The notes beneath the pieces are model-generated. The model saw only the letters and a list, made by a program, of their open reading frames with translations. It was not told the origin of the DNA and did no database searches. A stretch of DNA of 64,000 bases, taken from assembly GCA_000751295.2 (NCBI GenBank), contig CCMO02000001.1:5424951-5488950 (forward strand). Reading direction: 5' to 3'. The position numbers and the translations under genes were made by a program. Position 1 is the first letter of the stretch. Each line of letters begins with the position of its first letter. Below are positions 53,110-61,123 of the stretch, in pieces. Origin of the DNA: a bacterium YEK0313. Lineage in GTDB: Bacteria > Pseudomonadota > Alphaproteobacteria > Rhizobiales > Phreatobacteraceae.

Positions 53110-53128
53110 ACGGTCGTTCGGTTTATAA
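53110..53128 (+). promoter_or_regulatory. Copy 6 of the regulon motif, ahead of the oxygenase operon
   Basis: ACGGTCGTTCGGTTTATAA, with the left flank TTAAAACGG making a near-palindrome with CGGTTTATAA. It lies 45 bp before the alpha subunit start, in the gap after the reductase gene. Confidence 0.6.
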
Positions 53129-53163
53129 CAAGACAAATGAAGCCGCGCCACTCCGCCACTCGG

Positions 53164-54384
53164 CTAGTTCAGCAGCGACTTGAGCGGGAAGCCGGCATCG
53201 CCGAGCGCGCCGGGATCGAGCTTGATGCCGCGGCCGACCAGCCGCTTGCCCACATTGAAGGCGACCGGGCTGTTCACCGCGTCGAGCCCGACCAGCTCGC
53301 GCTCCCTGAGATAGAAGACCGAGAAGGCTCGGCTGTCGGGCGCGCCGCGCAGCACGATCTCGTCATGCCTGCCGGCCCCGAGCCCGACCGTCTGCAGCTT
53401 CAGGTCGAACTGGTCGGACCAGAACCAGGGCGGTTCGGGCGCCCCAGGCGCGCCGCCGCAGATGGTTCCGGCGGCGATGCGGGCCTGTTCCAGCGCGTTC
53501 GGCACGGATTCGAGCCGCACCCGCTCGCCGGCGAAGGGGCTGACGGCGCGCGCGCAGTCACCGATCGCATAGACGCCGGGTGCGCTCGCGCGCATGGCCG
53601 CATCGACCAGGATGCCGTCCTCGACGGCGAGCCCCGCGCCTGCGGCGAGCTCCGTGTTCGGCACGGCGCCGATGCCGGCCAGGACGCTGTCACAGGCAAT
53701 GACCGCGCCGTCGGCGAGCCGCACGCCGGTGACCTGTCCGTTGCCCTGAAAGGCGACCGGGCGGGCGCCGAGGCGCAAATCGACGCCCGCGGCGCGATGC
53801 ACATCGGCATAGAAGGCCGAAACGATGGGACTGGTCACCCGCGCGAGGACCCGCTCGGCGGCCTCCAGCACCGTCACGGCCAGACCGAGCTTGACCGCGA
53901 CGGCGGCGACTTCGAGCCCGACATAGCCCGCGCCGAGGATGACGAGGCGCGCGCCCGGGCGGATGCCGGGCCGCAGCCGCTCGACATCGGCGATCCCGCG
54001 CAGATGATGGATGCCGGCGAGCCCGGCCCCGGGCAGGTCCAGGCGGCGCGGACGGGCGCCGGTCGCCAGCACCAGATGGGAAAAGCGATGCGTCGCGCCG
54101 TCCGTGGTCGTGATGGTCCGCGCGCCGGTGTCGAGCGCTCCTATGGCCGTCGCCAGGTGCAGGCCGATGCCGCCCTCGCGATATTGCGCCTCCGCGCGCA
54201 GGAACAGCCGCTCGGCCGCGAGCTCACCGGCGAGAAAGCCTTTCGACAGGGGCGGCCGCTGATAGGGCGGGAAGGCCTCGTCGCCGAACAGCATCACCTC
54301 GCCGGCAAAACCGAGCGCGCGCAGCCGCAGGGCGCATTCGCTGCCCGCCTGGCCTGCTCCGACGATGATGGCCCTGCCGGTCAT
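53164..54384 (-). CDS. FAD/NAD(P)-dependent ferredoxin reductase for the ring-hydroxylating oxygenase
   Basis: 406 residues from ATG 54384. The FAD motif is AIIVGAGQAGSECALRLR, with PPYQRPPLSKGFL, the hallmark of the rubredoxin/ferredoxin reductases of oxygenase systems (BphA4 type). The NADH motif is LVILGAGYVGLEVAAVAVKLG and the second FAD motif GVYAIGDCARA. A reductase C-terminal domain follows (LKLQTVGLGAGRHDEIVLRG). It passes electrons from NADH to a ferredoxin and so to the Rieske oxygenase whose genes follow. A regulon motif lies 37 bp upstream (54421-54446). The ferredoxin itself must be encoded elsewhere or be replaced by direct transfer. Confidence 0.93.
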   Translation of the reverse strand: MTGRAIIVGAGQAGSECALRLRALGFAGEVMLFGDEAFPPYQRPPLSKGFLAGELAAERLFLRAEAQYREGGIGLHLATAIGALDTGARTITTTDGATHRFSHLVLATGARPRRLDLPGAGLAGIHHLRGIADVERLRPGIRPGARLVILGAGYVGLEVAAVAVKLGLAVTVLEAAERVLARVTSPIVSAFYADVHRAAGVDLRLGARPVAFQGNGQVTGVRLADGAVIACDSVLAGIGAVPNTELAAGAGLAVEDGILVDAAMRASAPGVYAIGDCARAVSPFAGERVRLESVPNALEQARIAAGTICGGAPGAPEPPWFWSDQFDLKLQTVGLGAGRHDEIVLRGAPDSRAFSVFYLRERELVGLDAVNSPVAFNVGKRLVGRGIKLDPGALGDAGFPLKSLLN

Positions 54385-54420
54385 GACACCCCCTTCCCGG
54401 CCTGCTTTGATCCACGGCAA

Positions 54421-54446
54421 TTAATAAGACATATGTCCGGTTTATT
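54421..54446 (+). promoter_or_regulatory. Copy 7 of the regulon motif
   Basis: An AT-rich dyad: TTAATAAGAC, CATATG centre, then GTCCGGTTTATTTTAT. The right half has the same CGGTTTATT core as copy 6. It lies 37 bp before the ferredoxin reductase start. The remaining gap to 54626 (about 180 bp) holds nothing I recognise. Confidence 0.6.
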
Positions 54447-54626
54447 TTATAAGATGACGAGCGTCAAGGCCGAAGCGGCCGACAGGCTCTTCGGCGGCCG
54501 AGCGTGCCCGGCTGGAACCGCCAGAGAAGGAGACATGGCAGCGCGGCTGCGCAGGAAGCGCGGCGCGGAGCCTCGCACCAGGGCCGGCCGGCGCTGGGGC
54601 GCGGACCGGCCGGGACTGATCGCGCC

Positions 54627-56033
54627 TTAGAGGATTTTGCCCGGATTGAGCAGGCCTTGCGGATCGAAGGCCGCCTTCAGCCGCCGCATCGTGTCGAGCT
54701 CGGCCGTGCTGCGCATGCGCCGGAGCGCCGCCCGCTTGATCGCGCCGATGCCGTGCTCCGCGCTGACCGTGCCGCCAAGGCCGAGCGCAACCGTTTCGAT
54801 CGCTTGCGTGAGGTCGGCCCAGCGCGCCTTGAAGGCCGCGGCCGGCATGCCTTCCGGCGGCAGGATGTTGAAGTGGATATTGCCGTCGCCGACATGGCCG
54901 AAGGGCACGGGACGGCAGCCCGGCGCCAGCGCCGCGACCGCCGCGGCCGACCGGACGACGAAGGTCCCGATCGCCGGCACCGGCACGGCGACATCGTTCT
55001 TCAGGCTGCCCGGCGTCTCGATCATGGCGAGGGCAATGCCCTCGCGGATCGTCCACAGCGCCTGCCGCTGCGCCTCCGAGGCCGCGATCGTGCCGTCGAT
55101 CACGGTCCCGTCCTCGATCGCCGCCGCCGACAGGGCCTCCATCGCGCCGGCGAGATCGAAATGGGGACTGGCGCTGTCCGCCTCGATCAGCACGGCCCAG
55201 GGGGTTTCGGTCGGGAACGGCTCGCGCCTGCTGCCGGTATGGGAAAAATGCAGGTCGAAGCCCGCGCGCGGGATCAGCTCGAAGGCCGTGACGGCCTCGC
55301 CGAAGCCGGAGCGGGCCCGGGTGAACAGGGCGAGCACCGCGTCGAGCGTCGCCAGGCCGAGACAGGCGGTGACGCGCACGGCCGGCCGGGGCCTCAGCTT
55401 CAGCGCCGCGGCGGTGATCAGGCCGAGCGTTCCCTCGGCGCCGAGCAAGAGCTGCTTCAGGTCGTAGCCGGCATTGTTCTTGCGCAGCGGCGCGAGCTGG
55501 CTGAGCACCTCGCCATCGGCGAGCACCGCCTCCAGGCCCAGCACCTGCTCGCGCGCCATGCCGTAGCGCAGCACATTGTTGCCGCCGGCATTGGTCGAGA
55601 GATTGCCGCCGATCTGGCTGGACAGCCCGCCATGGTCGAGCCCGATCTGCCGGTCCGCCGCAGCGGCGGCTTCGCGCGCATCGTGGAGCGTGCAGCCGGC
55701 CTCGACGATCATGATGTCGCCGACCGGATCGATGCTGCGGATGGCCCGCATCCGCTCGAAGGACACGACCACGGCCGGACGGTCGGACGGCGGCGCCGCG
55801 CCGCCCGCAAGCCCGGTGCCGCCGCCGCGGGGCACCATGGCGATGCCCGCTTCCGCGCAGGCCCTGACGACGGCCGCAGTCTCCGCCGTGGTACGCGGCC
55901 GCACGACGCCGACGATCTCTCCCTGCGTCGTCAGCGCGAGATCGCCGCGATAGCCGGCGACATCGGCCGCCGTGTCGACGAGGCCGGTCTCGCCGACGAG
56001 CGCGCGCAGCCGGGCCTTGAGGCCCGCCGTCAT
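54627..56033 (-). CDS. FAD-linked oxidase, D-lactate dehydrogenase/GlcD type
   Basis: 468 residues from ATG 56033, which overlaps the aminotransferase stop by four bases. The PCMH FAD domain shows IVGVVRPRTTAETAAVVRACAEAG, VPRGGGTGLAGGA, QIGGNLSTNAGGNNVLRYGM and LLGAEGTLGLITAAALKL. The C-terminal domain has PVPFGHVGDGNIHFN and SAEHGIG, with the metal-binding His residues of the D-lactate dehydrogenase/glycolate oxidase group. It oxidises a D-2-hydroxy acid to the 2-oxo acid. Coupled to a HisC-like aminotransferase and near histidine ammonia-lyase, the likely substrate is an aryl- or imidazolyl-lactate, but this is inference. Confidence 0.9.
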   Translation of the reverse strand: MTAGLKARLRALVGETGLVDTAADVAGYRGDLALTTQGEIVGVVRPRTTAETAAVVRACAEAGIAMVPRGGGTGLAGGAAPPSDRPAVVVSFERMRAIRSIDPVGDIMIVEAGCTLHDAREAAAAADRQIGLDHGGLSSQIGGNLSTNAGGNNVLRYGMAREQVLGLEAVLADGEVLSQLAPLRKNNAGYDLKQLLLGAEGTLGLITAAALKLRPRPAVRVTACLGLATLDAVLALFTRARSGFGEAVTAFELIPRAGFDLHFSHTGSRREPFPTETPWAVLIEADSASPHFDLAGAMEALSAAAIEDGTVIDGTIAASEAQRQALWTIREGIALAMIETPGSLKNDVAVPVPAIGTFVVRSAAAVAALAPGCRPVPFGHVGDGNIHFNILPPEGMPAAAFKARWADLTQAIETVALGLGGTVSAEHGIGAIKRAALRRMRSTAELDTMRRLKAAFDPQGLLNPGKIL

Positions 56034-57136
56034 CGCGATGCCAAGGCGTCGCGCAGGCCGTTCAGCACGGCATCGGTATCCGCCTGGCTGCCGATCGTGA
56101 TGCGCAGCGCCCCCTCGGTCCCCGGCCAGGGGAAGGGCAGCACGAAGACGTTGCGCTCCGCCAGCGCCGCCGCGAGCCTTGCCGGCACGGGCGTCAGCAC
56201 GCTGACGAAATTGGCGGCGCTCGGCAGCGGCTTGAGGCCGAGATCGGCAAGGCCGCGGGCGAGCCGCTGCCGCTCCGCCGCGGTATGGTCGAGCAGGCGG
56301 GCAAGGTGATCGGTCTCGCCGAGCGCGGTATGCGCGGCGGCGAGCGCCACCGCATTGACGCTGAAATTGACACGGATCTTGCGGTAGGCGTCGGCGAGCG
56401 CCCGGTCCGAGGTGATGCCATAGCCGACGCGCGCGCCGGCCAGGCCATAGGCCTTGGAGAAGCTGCGCGTGACGATCCACGGGCCTCGCCGGCGGGCGAT
56501 CAGCGGCAGGCTTTCAGCCGCGCCGGCATGCCGGCCGAACTCGTAATAGGCCTCGTCGAAATGCAGGAGCAGATGATCCGGCAGGGCCTGCACCAGATGC
56601 TCGATCTCGCCTGCGCCCATCAGGCCGCCGGTCGGATTGTGCGGCGTCGCGACGAAGACCAGCCGCGTCCTGTCGGTGACGGCCGCCAGCGTCGCCGCCA
56701 CGTCGACGACGCCGTCGGCACGGACCGGCGCGCCGACATGGGTCGCGCCGCGCAGGCTGATGGTCTTGGCATAGGTCGGAAAGCCGGGCACCGGCGCCAC
56801 CGCCTCGTCGCCCTGGTCGAGCGCGATGTCGGCACTGGCATAGAGCAGTTCGTTCGAGCCCGAACCGATGACGATCGTCTCGGCGGGCGCGCCGGTGCAC
56901 CGGGCAAGCTCGGCGATCAGCGCGGCGCCATCGTGGTCGGGATAGCGGTTGAGCCCGGCCGCGGCGTGCTGCATCGCCGCGATCACCGCGGGGGCCGGCG
57001 GAAACGGCGCCTCATTGAGATGGAGGCTGCGCACCGGCAGGCTCTCGCCGCGGTCGGGCGGGGTCGCCGCGGGCGGCACGATCGCCAGCCGGCGGATGCG
57101 CGGCACGATCACTTCGTCGGCCGTTGATTCAGGCAT
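56030..57136 (-). CDS. Histidinol-phosphate aminotransferase family protein (HisC-like)
   Basis: 368 residues of PLP fold-type I. Motifs include LHLNEAPFPPAPAV, AETIVIGSGSNELLYA, FVATPHNPTGGLMG, LLHFDEAYYEFG and the Schiff-base Lys in IVTRSFSKAYGLAGARVGYG, and it ends near LPFPWPGTEGALRITIGSQADTD. A housekeeping hisC would normally lie with other his genes or tyrC. Here it overlaps an oxidase and an AhpD-like gene in an operon context near hutH and an ABC importer, so it probably transaminates histidine or an aromatic amino acid in catabolism. The start overlaps the AhpD-like gene stop by eight bases. Confidence 0.88.
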   Translation of the reverse strand: MPESTADEVIVPRIRRLAIVPPAATPPDRGESLPVRSLHLNEAPFPPAPAVIAAMQHAAAGLNRYPDHDGAALIAELARCTGAPAETIVIGSGSNELLYASADIALDQGDEAVAPVPGFPTYAKTISLRGATHVGAPVRADGVVDVAATLAAVTDRTRLVFVATPHNPTGGLMGAGEIEHLVQALPDHLLLHFDEAYYEFGRHAGAAESLPLIARRRGPWIVTRSFSKAYGLAGARVGYGITSDRALADAYRKIRVNFSVNAVALAAAHTALGETDHLARLLDHTAAERQRLARGLADLGLKPLPSAANFVSVLTPVPARLAAALAERNVFVLPFPWPGTEGALRITIGSQADTDAVLNGLRDALASR

Positions 57137-57737
57137 GGGACCAGTCGTTCGGATCGTTGCTGTTGTTCGGGGAGAGGCCGAGAATGTCGCCGTCGGTGGT
57201 GATGCCGAGCCCCGTCACCGTGCGGTTGGCATAGTTGAAATAGGCCGCGACCTGATTGATCTCGAGGATGCGGCCGTCGTCGACGCTCGCGCTGCGCATC
57301 GCCTCGACGCAGGCCTTCACCGTCTCCCGCTCGCGTGGACGCAGCGTCAGCGCCTCGGCATAGCGCAGGCCCGCAGCCTCGGCGGCGGTGAAGGTTTCGT
57401 CATAGGCGCCCGCCGCAAGAGCGCGGCGGATCGCCGCCGCGCGGTCGTCGTCGCGCAGCAGCCGCTTCAGGCCGGCGAAATGATGCTCGACGCAATAGTC
57501 GCAGGCGTTGAGGCTGCTGACCAGCACGCCGATCGTCTCCAGGAACCATTTGGGCGTGGTGTTGGCGGCGTGGTGCAGCACGTATTTGTAGAGGGCCATG
57601 TGGCCCTCCATGCTGTGCGGGCGCAGGCTGTGCGCCAGCATGATGTTGTCGACATTGTCGTCCGGGCCCTTGACCCGGTCATACAGCGTCTTCAGCCGGC
57701 CTTCGGCCTCGCCATAGGGGATGTGCCTGATCCACAT
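57129..57737 (-). CDS. AhpD-like carboxymuconolactone decarboxylase/peroxidase-related protein
   Basis: 202 residues. The redox pair CDYC with nearby His (NACDYCVEHHFAGLKRLL, about 94-111) is the AhpD/CMD active-site motif. The N-terminus MWIRHIPYGEAEGRLKTLYDRVKGPDDNVDNIMLAHSLRP, which matches the uncharacterised peroxidase-related subgroup, and the helix YAEALTLRPRERETV complete the fold. AhpD-fold proteins reduce peroxiredoxins or act as decarboxylases. Its role in this amino-acid cluster is not clear; protection from peroxide formed by the flavin oxidase is one possibility. It is 34 bp after hutH and overlaps the aminotransferase gene. Confidence 0.88.
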   Translation of the reverse strand: MWIRHIPYGEAEGRLKTLYDRVKGPDDNVDNIMLAHSLRPHSMEGHMALYKYVLHHAANTTPKWFLETIGVLVSSLNACDYCVEHHFAGLKRLLRDDDRAAAIRRALAAGAYDETFTAAEAAGLRYAEALTLRPRERETVKACVEAMRSASVDDGRILEINQVAAYFNYANRTVTGLGITTDGDILGLSPNNSNDPNDWSHA

Positions 57738-57771
57738 GGTCCTGAATGTCCCTCGAGGTCGCCCGCAGCCG

Positions 57772-59328
57772 TCAGGCCAGAGCCGTCCGGATCAGCGACG
57801 TGCCGGCAAGATCGGACAGCGCCCCCGCCGCGATCAGCCGCTTGGCCGCCGCGATGTCGGGTGCGAAATAGCGGTCCTGGTCGAGCCGCGCGACCTGCCG
57901 CCGCAGCCGGCCGATCGCCTCGCCGAGCGCGGGCGAGGGCGCGAGCGGGCGGTGGAACTCGACGCCCTGCGCGGCGGCCAGCCATTCCAGCGCCAGGATG
58001 CCATTGAGGTTCTCGGTCATCTGCGCCAGGCGATGGGCGCCGTGGCAGGCCATGGAGACATGGTCTTCCTGGTTGGCCGAGGTCGGGATCGAATCGACGG
58101 AAGCCGGATGGGCCAGCATCTTGTTCTCGCTGGTCAGCGCGGCGGCCGTGACCTGGGCGATCATGAAGCCCGAATTCAGGCCCGAATTCTCGACCAGGAA
58201 GGCCGGCAGGCCCGACAGCGATACGTCCAGCAGCATGGCCTGCCGGCGTTCGGACAGGGAGCCGATCTCGCAGACCGCGAGCGCGATGATGTCGGCGGCG
58301 AAAGCCACCGGCTCGGCGTGGAAATTGCCGCCCGAGAGCACCTCGCGTTCGGCCGGAAACACCACCGGGTTGTCGCTCACCGCATTGGCCTCGATTTCGA
58401 GCACGGTCGCGGCATGACGCAGGCTGTCGAGGCAGGCGCCCATCACCTGCGGCTGGCAGCGCATGCAATAGGGATCCTGCACCTTCAGCTGCGCCCGGTG
58501 CGCCTCGCGGATCGCGCTGTCGGCGACGAGCCTGCGATAGACCGCCGCGACGTCCTGCTGGCCGGGATGGCGGCGCACCGCCTGGATGCGGGCGTCGAAA
58601 GGCGTGTCGTTGCCGCGGCAGGCTTCGAGCGACAGCGCGCCGGTGACGAGGCCGGCGCGCAGCAGGTCCTCGGCCGCGAACAGGCCGGCCAGCGCGAGGG
58701 CGGTCGAGACCTGCGTGCCGTTGATCAGCGCAACGCCTTCCTTCGGCCCGAAGCGCATGGGGCTCAAGCCCGCATGGCGCAGCCCTTCCGCAGCCGGAAG
58801 CAGCCTGCCCTCGAACCTGACCTCGCCCATGCCCATGAGCGCCGCCGCCATGTGGGAGAGCGGCGCGAGGTCGCCGGAGGCGCCGACCGATCCCTTGGCG
58901 GGAATGCTGGGATAGACGCCGGCATTGGCAAGCGCGAGGAGCGCCTCCACCACCTGCCAGCGCACGCCGGAATGGCCTTGAGCCAACGCGGTCGCCTTCA
59001 TCACCAGGATGAGGCGCACGAGATCATCGCTCAAGGGCTCGCCGGTGCCGGCGCTGTGGGAGAAGATCAAGTTGCGCTGCAGGTCTTCGAGCTGGTCGTC
59101 GGCGATGCGCACCGCCGCGAGCTTGCCGAAGCCGGTATTGACCGCATAGATCGGCCGGCCCGTGCCGATGAGGTCCAGGATCGCCGCGTGCGAAGCCTCG
59201 ACGGTCGCGCGGGCGCCAGCGGAAAGACGCACCGTGCAGGGCGCCTTCAGAATGCGCCGCCAGATGTCGAGCGGCACCGCGCCCGGCTCGATCGTCAGAT
59301 CCGCCGTCCGGCTCTTTTGCTGTTCCAT
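57772..59328 (-). CDS. hutH: Histidine ammonia-lyase (HAL/PAL family)
   Basis: 518 residues, the usual bacterial HAL length. The MIO prosthetic group forms from Ala-Ser-Gly in KGSVGASGDLAPLSHM near residue 147. YAVNTGFGKLA and the later EDHVSMACHGA motif are conserved. The selectivity position reads Ser-His (IFSHSAGTGEP), as in histidine enzymes, and not His-Leu (tyrosine) or Phe-Leu (phenylalanine). It converts histidine or a close analogue to urocanate and ammonia. No hutU, hutI or hutG lies in the window. The gene follows an ABC importer ATPase by 15 bp and precedes an AhpD-like gene, so it belongs to a specialised operon under the divergent IclR regulator. Confidence 0.92.
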   Translation of the reverse strand: MEQQKSRTADLTIEPGAVPLDIWRRILKAPCTVRLSAGARATVEASHAAILDLIGTGRPIYAVNTGFGKLAAVRIADDQLEDLQRNLIFSHSAGTGEPLSDDLVRLILVMKATALAQGHSGVRWQVVEALLALANAGVYPSIPAKGSVGASGDLAPLSHMAAALMGMGEVRFEGRLLPAAEGLRHAGLSPMRFGPKEGVALINGTQVSTALALAGLFAAEDLLRAGLVTGALSLEACRGNDTPFDARIQAVRRHPGQQDVAAVYRRLVADSAIREAHRAQLKVQDPYCMRCQPQVMGACLDSLRHAATVLEIEANAVSDNPVVFPAEREVLSGGNFHAEPVAFAADIIALAVCEIGSLSERRQAMLLDVSLSGLPAFLVENSGLNSGFMIAQVTAAALTSENKMLAHPASVDSIPTSANQEDHVSMACHGAHRLAQMTENLNGILALEWLAAAQGVEFHRPLAPSPALGEAIGRLRRQVARLDQDRYFAPDIAAAKRLIAAGALSDLAGTSLIRTALA

Positions 59329-59343
59329 GTCTTATTCCTTCCT

Positions 59344-60138
59344 TCAGCCCAGCAGCAGCGCGTCGTCGCTGAGCTCCTCGCCCTGGTCGCGCTTGAACAG
59401 CGCGAGAAGGTCGGAGACCTGCATGGCGGCGCGCTCGGCGCCTGCGGCGTCAAAGATCACCTGGCCGCGGTGGAACATCACGGTGCGGTCGCCATAGTGC
59501 AGCGCCTGCGCCATCGAATGGGTCACCATGACCGAGGTCAGGCGCAGCTCGGCGACGACCTTGCGCGTCAGCTCCATGACGAAATCGGCGGTCTTCGGAT
59601 CGAGCGCCGCCGTGTGCTCGTCGAGCAGCAGCACGCGCGTCTCGCCCGACGTCGCCATCAGGAGGCTGACCGCCTGGCGCTGGCCGCCCGAAAGGAGACT
59701 CACCTTGTCGTCGAGTCGGTTCTCGAGGCCGAGCTTGAGCAGCGCCAGCCGCTCGCGCGCGTCCTTGCGGATGGTGTTGTCGATGGCGAGACGGAAGCCG
59801 CGCGGATGCGTGCGGCCATGGGCGAGCGCGAAGTTCTCGAGGATGGTGAGATCCTCGCAGGTGCCCATCTTGGGATCCTGGAACACCCGCGAGATCAGCC
59901 GCGAGCGCCGATGGATCGGCCAGTCGGTCACGTTGTTGCCGTCGACCGACACCGAACCGCGATCCGGCCTGACAAGACCGGCGATCGCATTGAGGAAGGT
60001 CGACTTGCCCGCGCCGTTGGTGCCGATGATGGCGAGGAACTGGCTCTCCGGCACGGAGAGGCTGACCCCGCGCAGCGCGGTCGATTCCAGCGGCGTGCCC
60101 TTGCCGAATGTGACGCTGATGTCGCTGACGTCGATCAT
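59344..60138 (-). CDS. ABC transporter ATP-binding protein (TrpZ-like)
   Basis: 264 residues from ATG 60138. Walker A is GTNGAGKST, Walker B VLLLDEHTAALDP and the signature LLSGGQRQAVSLLM. SRVFQDPKMGTCEDLTILEN is characteristic of the ATPases that pair with ABC_sub_bind (DUF534-type) substrate-binding proteins. It overlaps the permease gene by four bases. Together with the permease and binding protein it forms a small-molecule importer; related systems have been called Trp/aromatic transporters. Confidence 0.92.
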   Translation of the reverse strand: MIDVSDISVTFGKGTPLESTALRGVSLSVPESQFLAIIGTNGAGKSTFLNAIAGLVRPDRGSVSVDGNNVTDWPIHRRSRLISRVFQDPKMGTCEDLTILENFALAHGRTHPRGFRLAIDNTIRKDARERLALLKLGLENRLDDKVSLLSGGQRQAVSLLMATSGETRVLLLDEHTAALDPKTADFVMELTRKVVAELRLTSVMVTHSMAQALHYGDRTVMFHRGQVIFDAAGAERAAMQVSDLLALFKRDQGEELSDDALLLG

Positions 60139-61037
60139 GCTGCCTTCCTCCGGATGAGGCGGCTCACGCCGGCCCGCGACCCCTGGCTGATCAGCGTCAC
60201 GACGACGAGGACGGCTGTGACGAACTGCACGTCCGAGGCCTTGAGGCCGAGGAATTCGGCATTCAGCGAGAAGGCGACCGCGAAGCGGTAAAGCAGCGCG
60301 CCGACAAGGCAGGCGAGCGTCGCCTGCGCCATGGACCGCACCGGCAGCAGCGACATGCCGACGATGACCGAGGCGAGGCCGATGATGATGACGCCGATGC
60401 CCATATAGGCGTCGGCGGCGCCGAAGCTCTGCGCGAACATGGCCCCGGCAAGCGCGGTGAGGCCGTTGGCCATGCCGAGCCCCAGCAGCTTCATGCGGCC
60501 GACATTGACGCCGTTGGCCGCCGCCATGGCGGGATTGGCGCCGGCCGCCCGCATGTTCATGCCGATGCCGGTGCGCAGGAACAGGTCGAGCGCGAGCTTC
60601 AGCGCGCCGACGACGATTGCCACCAGCAGGGGGGTGAGCACATAGGGCGGCAGACCGAAACCCTGCACCACCGAGAAGATGGTGTTCGCTCCGAGCAGCG
60701 GCTTGTTCGGTCCGCCCATGATCCGAAGGTTGATCGAATAGAGCGAGATCGAGATCAGGATGCCCGAGAGGATGTGCAGGATGTTGAAGCGCACATTGAG
60801 ATAGGCCGTGACGAAACCGGCAGAGAACCCGGCGGCGGCGGCGACCAGTGTCGCGACCCACGGATTCCAGCCGAAATTGACGATCAGCACGGCGACGACG
60901 GCTGCGCCGAGCGGAAAGCTGCCCTCGACCGTCAGATCGGGAAAGTCCAGGATCTTGAAGGTGATGAAGGCGCCGAGCGCGACCAGGCCGAAGATCAGTC
61001 CGACCTCGACTGTGCCGAGAAGTTCGTAAAGCGACAT
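60135..61037 (-). CDS. ABC transporter permease (TrpY-like)
   Basis: 300 residues from ATG 61037; a GTG at 61058 would add seven. About eight hydrophobic helices, with ITFKILDFPDLTVEGSFPLGAA in the first third and GIGMNMRAAGANPAMAAANGV as the ATPase-contact loop, typical of the LivH-related permease that partners ABC_sub_bind binding proteins. It lies 86 bp after the binding-protein gene and overlaps the ATPase gene by four bases. Confidence 0.9.
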   Translation of the reverse strand: MSLYELLGTVEVGLIFGLVALGAFITFKILDFPDLTVEGSFPLGAAVVAVLIVNFGWNPWVATLVAAAAGFSAGFVTAYLNVRFNILHILSGILISISLYSINLRIMGGPNKPLLGANTIFSVVQGFGLPPYVLTPLLVAIVVGALKLALDLFLRTGIGMNMRAAGANPAMAAANGVNVGRMKLLGLGMANGLTALAGAMFAQSFGAADAYMGIGVIIIGLASVIVGMSLLPVRSMAQATLACLVGALLYRFAVAFSLNAEFLGLKASDVQFVTAVLVVVTLISQGSRAGVSRLIRRKAA

Positions 61038-61123
61038 GAGCAGTTTGTCTTTCGTCACGGGAATGGCCGGCGGCGAGGATCGCGGCCGCGGCGGCAGGCA
61101 GCGCCGGCCGCCCTCGCATCGGG

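Noticed and set aside
54535..54630. Small plus-strand frame MAARLRRKRGAE... behind AAGGAG
   Set aside because: Only 31 residues, very Arg/Gly-rich, with the ribosome site just two bases from ATG. It abuts the stop of a convergent gene; likely chance or a remnant of a lost gene start.
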